A stretch of DNA of 64,000 nt from an uncultured Poribacteria bacterium. GTDB lineage: Bacteria; Poribacteria; WGA-4E; WGA-3G. This document shows, in pieces, positions 59,849 to 64,000 of the stretch (positions are counted from its first letter, which is position 1; each line of letters starts with the position of its first letter). The stretch covers positions 1,736,001-1,800,000 of the forward strand of contig OX638352.1 in NCBI GenBank assembly GCA_951813545.1, written 5' to 3'. Position numbers and translations under genes: made by a program. The notes beneath the pieces are model-generated. The model did not search any database, was not told the origin of the DNA, and saw only the letters and a program-made list of their open reading frames with translations.

Positions 59849-60247
59849 ATGGCTAAATTTGAAACATCCGACCAACTCTATAGTTACATTAGCGAACTAT
59901 TTGAAGAAATCGCCACGCTACCGGAGGCGAAAGAGACACTGAAATCGTTGACGCTGAATGTTCAATTCAATTACAGTGCGCCCGATTGCGAGATGACCCT
60001 AACGGCGGCAAATGGCAAATATTCCATCGCCCGCGGCACCTGTGCCGACACTACCCCAGATGTTGAACTGATAATGACAGGCGATGTCGCCCATAAATTT
60101 TGGACAGGCGAACTCAACGTTATGGGAGCAATAACAACACGCGAGATCGGTGTCATTGGCTCTCTCGGCAAGGTGATGCGGCTTGCCCCGCTCATCAAGA
60201 CAGCGGTCCGTTACAACCGCGAGCGAGAAACAGGGACCGATTCCTAA
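59849..60247 (+). CDS. SCP2 sterol-binding domain protein
   Basis: 132 residues, a single SCP2-type fold: LNVQFNYSAPDCEMTLTAA, VELIMTGDVAHKFWTGELN and VMGAITTREIGVIGSLGKVM. SCP2 domains bind lipids. The gene lies 17 bp upstream of the second PhyH gene on the same strand, and both could act on a lipid-like substrate; this is inference. Confidence 0.85.
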   Translation: MAKFETSDQLYSYISELFEEIATLPEAKETLKSLTLNVQFNYSAPDCEMTLTAANGKYSIARGTCADTTPDVELIMTGDVAHKFWTGELNVMGAITTREIGVIGSLGKVMRLAPLIKTAVRYNRERETGTDS

Positions 60248-60264
60248 GACCCAAGGAGGCTTCA

Positions 60265-61053
60265 ATGGCAGACAATCTATTAGAAACAATTGAACCTTAC
60301 GTCACACAGTTACGGGAAGAAGGCTGGTGCATCTTAGACAACGCTATTCCCTCCGATGTAGTCAACGAGGTTCGTGAAGAAGTCGAAACTTCAGAAGCGG
60401 ATTACAATGAATTCAGAAAAGAGCACGGTGCCTGGGAACGCAATGTTATCAGTTTCATGCCGAAATTTGCCGCGCATCTCGCGAACGAACGGCTCCTCGC
60501 TACTATTCAGCAGCTACTGGGACCACAAGTGCGCATTTCTCAAACTGAGTACAAGATCCGTCCTCCGCATTATGAACTGGTGCGTGCCTACCACTCCGAT
60601 TTCCCGTACGATCTGAACCAGAAGTGGCATATCACACAACCTTTTCCAAGCGCCGTCATTGGCATCACCACCCTCTGGATGCTCTCTGAGTTTACAACAG
60701 AAAACGGAGGCACCTGGATCGTTCCCAAAACGCACGTAGACCTCCGGAACCCCAGAGGCAAAGAAGATGGTATCGGGGACAGGAACCCACTTGATGGCGA
60801 AATGCAAGCCATTGGAAGTGCGGGCAGCGTCCTTATCATGGACAGCCGGATTTGGCATTCCAATGCAGAAAATCCGAGCGCTGGCAAACGGACTGCGGTC
60901 GTTGTCAGATACGCCCCCTGGTGGTTGAACCTGGAGCTCTTTGGTGTCAACACCGCCACGGTTCCTGGTGAGACGTTCGATCAGTTCCCGGACGATGTCA
61001 AATTGCTATACGAGCACCGCGCAGAAAACAGGGAACCGACTGTCTGGATCTAA
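60265..61053 (+). CDS. Phytanoyl-CoA dioxygenase (PhyH) family protein
   Basis: 262 residues from the ATG at 60265, which has AAGGAGG upstream. Iron ligands His110-x-Asp112 (YHSDFPYD) and His198 (RIWHSNAE), with Arg209 as the 2-oxoglutarate salt bridge. Non-haem Fe(II)/2-oxoglutarate hydroxylase; substrate unknown. Second PhyH of the window; only distantly like the first (20340-21191). Confidence 0.9.
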   Translation: MADNLLETIEPYVTQLREEGWCILDNAIPSDVVNEVREEVETSEADYNEFRKEHGAWERNVISFMPKFAAHLANERLLATIQQLLGPQVRISQTEYKIRPPHYELVRAYHSDFPYDLNQKWHITQPFPSAVIGITTLWMLSEFTTENGGTWIVPKTHVDLRNPRGKEDGIGDRNPLDGEMQAIGSAGSVLIMDSRIWHSNAENPSAGKRTAVVVRYAPWWLNLELFGVNTATVPGETFDQFPDDVKLLYEHRAENREPTVWI

Positions 61054-61172
61054 TTTTTTAATTATTAAGTTTCTGGTCTGCCTTCCACTACGTTTTAGGC
61101 AGGTTCTCGGTGAAGCCACAGCGTTCTTTAAAAGTTGCTACCAGATTAACAAAAAAATTAAGGAGATATCCT

Positions 61173-61601
61173 ATGTCAACAACACTTGTACACATCGGCG
61201 TTCGCACGACTGACCTCGAAAAGAGCATCCGTTTCTGGCGCGATGCGCTCGGATTGCGTGTCTTCTCAACGATGAATGGTTGCTACGATCTCACCGATGG
61301 CTATCATAATTTCCGTGTATTTCAACACGGGGGTCCCGAACGTCCGAAACATGTCGGCGGGATGTTGGATTACCTTCACATCGGTGTCCGTGTTCCGAAT
61401 TTGCGGGAAGCGGCACAAAGGTGTGAAGACCTTGGCTTTGAGATCACTTGGGAAGGGTTAGGCGGTAACAAACCCTACGACCCGAATTCGGACGAACTGC
61501 CTTCAGAAGCCTTCAAGGTGGAAGATCCAGATGGTATTGTCGTCGACATCACCGAACAAGATGATCAGTGGCCCGGTGTGGACATTGACAGCAAAAATTG
61601 A
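61173..61601 (+). CDS. Glyoxalase/VOC superfamily protein
   Basis: 142 residues from the ATG at 61173, with AAGGAGATAT upstream. VOC fold: STTLVHIGVRTTDLEKSIRF, then a second module MLDYLHIGVRVPNLREAAQR and FKVEDPDGIVVDITE. Metal-binding His and Glu residues are present in both halves, as in glyoxalase I and similar lyases or dioxygenases. It may be co-transcribed with the PhyH gene, 119 bp upstream. Confidence 0.9.
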   Translation: MSTTLVHIGVRTTDLEKSIRFWRDALGLRVFSTMNGCYDLTDGYHNFRVFQHGGPERPKHVGGMLDYLHIGVRVPNLREAAQRCEDLGFEITWEGLGGNKPYDPNSDELPSEAFKVEDPDGIVVDITEQDDQWPGVDIDSKN

Positions 61602-61623
61602 GCCGGTAATTCGCAGTGACATT

Positions 61624-61653
61624 GATAGGCGCGGTTCCGTGCCGCGCCATCAA
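61624..61653. repeat. Palindrome between the VOC and Zn-peptidase genes
   Basis: GGCGCGG (61628-61634) / CCGCGCC (61642-61648) with flanking TGAT/ATCA. It lies between convergent genes, so it could stop both transcripts, but no T-run follows on either strand. Confidence 0.6.
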
Positions 61654-61658
61654 CACGA

Positions 61659-62354
61659 TTACTCATCGCCACCACCCAAGAGTCCCAACCGGAATAGATA
61701 ATAGAGCAGTGTGAGCAGAGCCGTTACCGCTGCAGCGAGATACGTCAAGAACGCGGCGTTAAGCACCTTACTGGCATGGCGATTCTCTTCCGGTGATAGC
61801 ATCCCGGCTTCGTCCATCGCGACCTTGGCACGTTTGCTTGCATCCCATTCAACGGGAAGCGTTATCAAGGAAAAGACAACACCTACGGCAAAAAGTCCTA
61901 CACCGAGCAGTAGGAAGGGTTGAATAAAGAAGCCTACCATTATCAGGATATAAGAGAACATCGAACTAAAATTCGTCGCAGGTACGAGGGCGGTACGTAG
62001 GTTTAGCATTGCATAGCCGTGTGCGTCCTGCATTGCATGTCCCGCTTCGTGGCAGGCAACCCCTATTGCGGAGAGCGATTGGCTTGAATAAACCTCGTCG
62101 GATAACCTGAGCGCCTTCTTACTTGGATCATAATGGTCGCTTAACCATCCACTTGCGCGTTCAATCCGCACGCCGCTAACGCCGTGCCTCTTTAGCATCA
62201 GATCGGCGGCTTGCGCTCCTGTCAACCCACTACGTGAACCAACCTGCGAATATTTTGAGAACGTCGATTTTGTGCGAAACGTCGCGTAGAGGGACAGGGC
62301 AAGTCCGGGTGCGAGAAACACAAAATAGAGTGGGTCAAAGAAACCTAAAAACAT
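61659..62354 (-). CDS. Zinc metallopeptidase (Zn_peptidase_2 / YugP-like), membrane protein
   Basis: 231 residues. HEAGH (102-106) is the zinc site, with a Glu ligand in EWDASKRA. TM helices lie at the N-terminus (about 8-24), around 118-170, and near 200-225. This is the PF04298 family, whose physiological substrate is unknown. It converges with the VOC gene. Confidence 0.9.
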   Translation of the reverse strand: MFLGFFDPLYFVFLAPGLALSLYATFRTKSTFSKYSQVGSRSGLTGAQAADLMLKRHGVSGVRIERASGWLSDHYDPSKKALRLSDEVYSSQSLSAIGVACHEAGHAMQDAHGYAMLNLRTALVPATNFSSMFSYILIMVGFFIQPFLLLGVGLFAVGVVFSLITLPVEWDASKRAKVAMDEAGMLSPEENRHASKVLNAAFLTYLAAAVTALLTLLYYLFRLGLLGGGDE

Positions 62355-62472
62355 GAGTGATACCTCCGAGTTAATGTATTTTTATTGCTAAAACGATTTG
62401 TATCTATTAGGTTAAGAAATTATACAGGATATCTCCACGAAATTCAAATCATTTTCAGGTGAGGAGAGATGG

Positions 62473-63312
62473 ATGCTTAAAATAATTGATACCCACCAAC
62501 ACCTTTGGGATACCTCTAATTTGGAATACCCTTGGTTAGAAGGGTTCGACCTACTGGGAAAGCGGTATACGGCGGAAGACTATCGTGAGGCGATTGGAGA
62601 CCTTAACGTCCTCAGATCGGTCCACGTTGAAGGCGATCCGGCTGAAACGGATGTCGTTAAAGAGGTCGAGTGGCTAACACAGATCTCGGAAGAAGACGGT
62701 ATGATAGGGGCGATCGCGGCGGCAGCACCGCTTGAAAAACCGAACGCCGAGGCTATCCTTGAACAGCTCACAGGATTCGGGCTTGTCGTTGGAGTGCGGC
62801 GGATGGCGTGGCATCATCCTGATCCGCAGTTCTACGCGAGTCCTGAACTGATTAATGGCGTGAAACTGCTGACGAAGTTTGACCTCTCTTTTGAACTCTG
62901 CGCGAATCAGGCGCAGCTTCCGGCAGCAATCGAACTCGTCAAGGCGACACCGGATGTGCGGCACGCCCTCAATCACTGCGGGGGACCGGATATAAAAGGA
63001 GGACAATTTGAGCCGTGGGCAACGCATATCCGCGAACTCGCTGCCTTTGAGAACGTCCATTGCAAAGTATCAGGGATCGTGACAACGGCGAGTGAGAATT
63101 GGACGCGTGAGGAATTGAAGCCATACATCCTACATCTGGTGGAGGCTTTTGGTTACAATCGGGTCATGTTTGGGAGTGATTGGCCCGTGTGTACCTTGGC
63201 GGCGACATATCAGGAGTGGGTCGCGGCACTCTCATGGGCTGTTGAGGATGCCTCGGATGCCGAGAAGAACAGGCTCTTTTATGAAAACGCCGCGGAATTT
63301 TATTCGATATAG
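62473..63312 (+). CDS. Amidohydrolase family protein (TIM-barrel lactonase-like)
   Basis: 279 residues. DTHQHLWD (6-13) gives the first metal His pair; HVEGDPAETD, NHCGGPD and the barrel-end Asp in FGSDWPVC complete the amidohydrolase-2 pattern. The closest described activities are L-fuconolactonase and 2-pyrone-4,6-dicarboxylate lactonase. A sugar-lactone role would fit the sulfated-sugar theme of the window. A Shine-Dalgarno GAGGAGAG precedes the ATG. Confidence 0.9.
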   Translation: MLKIIDTHQHLWDTSNLEYPWLEGFDLLGKRYTAEDYREAIGDLNVLRSVHVEGDPAETDVVKEVEWLTQISEEDGMIGAIAAAAPLEKPNAEAILEQLTGFGLVVGVRRMAWHHPDPQFYASPELINGVKLLTKFDLSFELCANQAQLPAAIELVKATPDVRHALNHCGGPDIKGGQFEPWATHIRELAAFENVHCKVSGIVTTASENWTREELKPYILHLVEAFGYNRVMFGSDWPVCTLAATYQEWVAALSWAVEDASDAEKNRLFYENAAEFYSI

Positions 63313-63393
63313 AATGGCACACCACGACTCGGTAGGTGTGGTTTCTAACCGCACCGGAACTATAACCATCGAAAACAACCCTAAGGAAACATC

Positions 63394-64000
63394 ATGCCGA
63401 ACCGACGCGAAACAACAATCACGAACGAATTGGTGAACATCCTGCGAAACATGCGCCAAGGATGGGAGCTTGAAACAGAAGTCAATGCCTTCATCAAAGG
63501 CAACAGTGAACTTGATGCACTCGTGATTGAACGAGGTAGAGAACCCGTCGGTATAGAAGCCAAATTCGCTACCACAACCAACGCCAAGAATCTCATCAAG
63601 CAATCAGAGACAAGACTGTTTCACGAGTTGGAAGCAGAATACTATACCTCTGGGAGAACCCTTAACAACGTCATGGCAATCCTGTACCCTGATCGTTTTA
63701 AGACGATCCCGGGGCAGGACATCAATTCACAGCTATGCGTAGCAGATGACCTGCAGTACAAACTCATCAGTACGCTCGGGGATACTGTCGGTCACTTTCC
63801 AGAAAATGGATGGGCAACTGGCACAATGGGAGATATTGCCAATGCGTTACACGTCGGGGCAATACCCAACTCCCAACTGGAACAAGCAGCGGAGGAGATG
63901 GAACTTAGCGTTAACAGGGCAGCGTACCTACTTGAAGATGCTATTGTGGAACATCGTGCTATCGGCATGAAGATTGAGACTATCCTACACCAAGAGGTTT
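63394..64000 (+). CDS. Hypothetical protein with a PD-(D/E)XK-like N-terminal region (runs off the window)
   Basis: 202 codons from the ATG at 63394 (AAGGAAAC upstream) to the window edge, no stop. Residues about 36-62 read NSELDALVIERGREPVGIEAKFA, a D...E-x-K pattern after two beta-strands, as in PD-(D/E)XK nucleases. The rest (LEQAAEEMELSVNRAAYLLEDAIVEHR) is helical and not recognised. It could belong to a defence or repair system lying outside the window. The nuclease reading is tentative. Confidence 0.55.
   Translation, partial: MPNRRETTITNELVNILRNMRQGWELETEVNAFIKGNSELDALVIERGREPVGIEAKFATTTNAKNLIKQSETRLFHELEAEYYTSGRTLNNVMAILYPDRFKTIPGQDINSQLCVADDLQYKLISTLGDTVGHFPENGWATGTMGDIANALHVGAIPNSQLEQAAEEMELSVNRAAYLLEDAIVEHRAIGMKIETILHQEV

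Overview
The window looks like a chromosome segment of an uncultivated, environmental, Gram-negative-type bacterium, most like Candidatus Poribacteria or a nearby PVC-like lineage. That placement is an inference from gene content: several sulfatases, two phytanoyl-CoA dioxygenase (PhyH) genes, secreted WD40, PPC and YCF48 repeat proteins, and a planctomycete-style DUF1501/DUF1549/DUF1553/PSCyt set. Intergenic regions carry many short palindromes and heptad or octad repeats. I saw no rRNA gene, tRNA gene, CRISPR array or intact transposase.

Layout. 1-5.3 kb: 5' part of mutL, a fused di/oligopeptide ABC ATPase, an alpha/beta hydrolase and an orphan Phd-type antitoxin. 5.6-14.1 kb (minus strand): a 1313-residue secreted WD40 protein, lysA, an enolase-superfamily dehydratase and a sulfatase. 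15-21.2 kb (plus): an aapJQMP amino-acid ABC transporter followed by an SDR and a PhyH gene. 21.2-29.6 kb (plus): an AAA ATPase/DUF4276 pair, a sulfatase, a pantoate-kinase-like GHMP kinase, a membrane protein, a PfkB kinase and an ABC ATPase. 29.6-46 kb (minus): tgt, a PPC-domain protein, a selenoprotein, DUF1501, DUF1549/1553, WD40, a ThuA-like protein, a DNA methyltransferase, a sulfatase, a small coiled-coil protein and a second selenoprotein. 46.5-64 kb: YceI, a membrane protein, a 1374-residue YCF48-repeat lipoprotein, Uma2, vWA, a SNF2 helicase with SWIM finger, a TPR protein, a trans-sulfuration enzyme, Ogt, SCP2, PhyH, VOC, a Zn-peptidase, an amidohydrolase and the start of a possible PD-(D/E)XK protein.

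The most notable result is two genes on the minus strand interrupted by an in-frame UGA that reads best as selenocysteine. One is a thioredoxin-like protein with an adjacent Cys-Sec pair (UGA at 34302-34304). The other is a cytochrome-c/WD40 protein whose C-terminal heavy-metal-associated domain has the Cys-x-x-Cys site changed to Sec-x-x-Cys (GMTUGAC, UGA at 44553-44555). Each UGA is followed, at almost the same distance (apical loop starting at nt 24 and nt 23), by a small hairpin that fits the bacterial SECIS model. The organism should therefore decode Sec, although no sel gene lies in the window.

A second regulatory observation is a pair of 115-bp upstream elements (48221-48335 and 56471-56585). 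Each ends in a near-consensus sigma-54 -24/-12 promoter and begins with two dyad sites 31 bp apart, as expected for an enhancer-binding activator. They drive a surface repeat lipoprotein and a TPR protein, suggesting one shared regulon.
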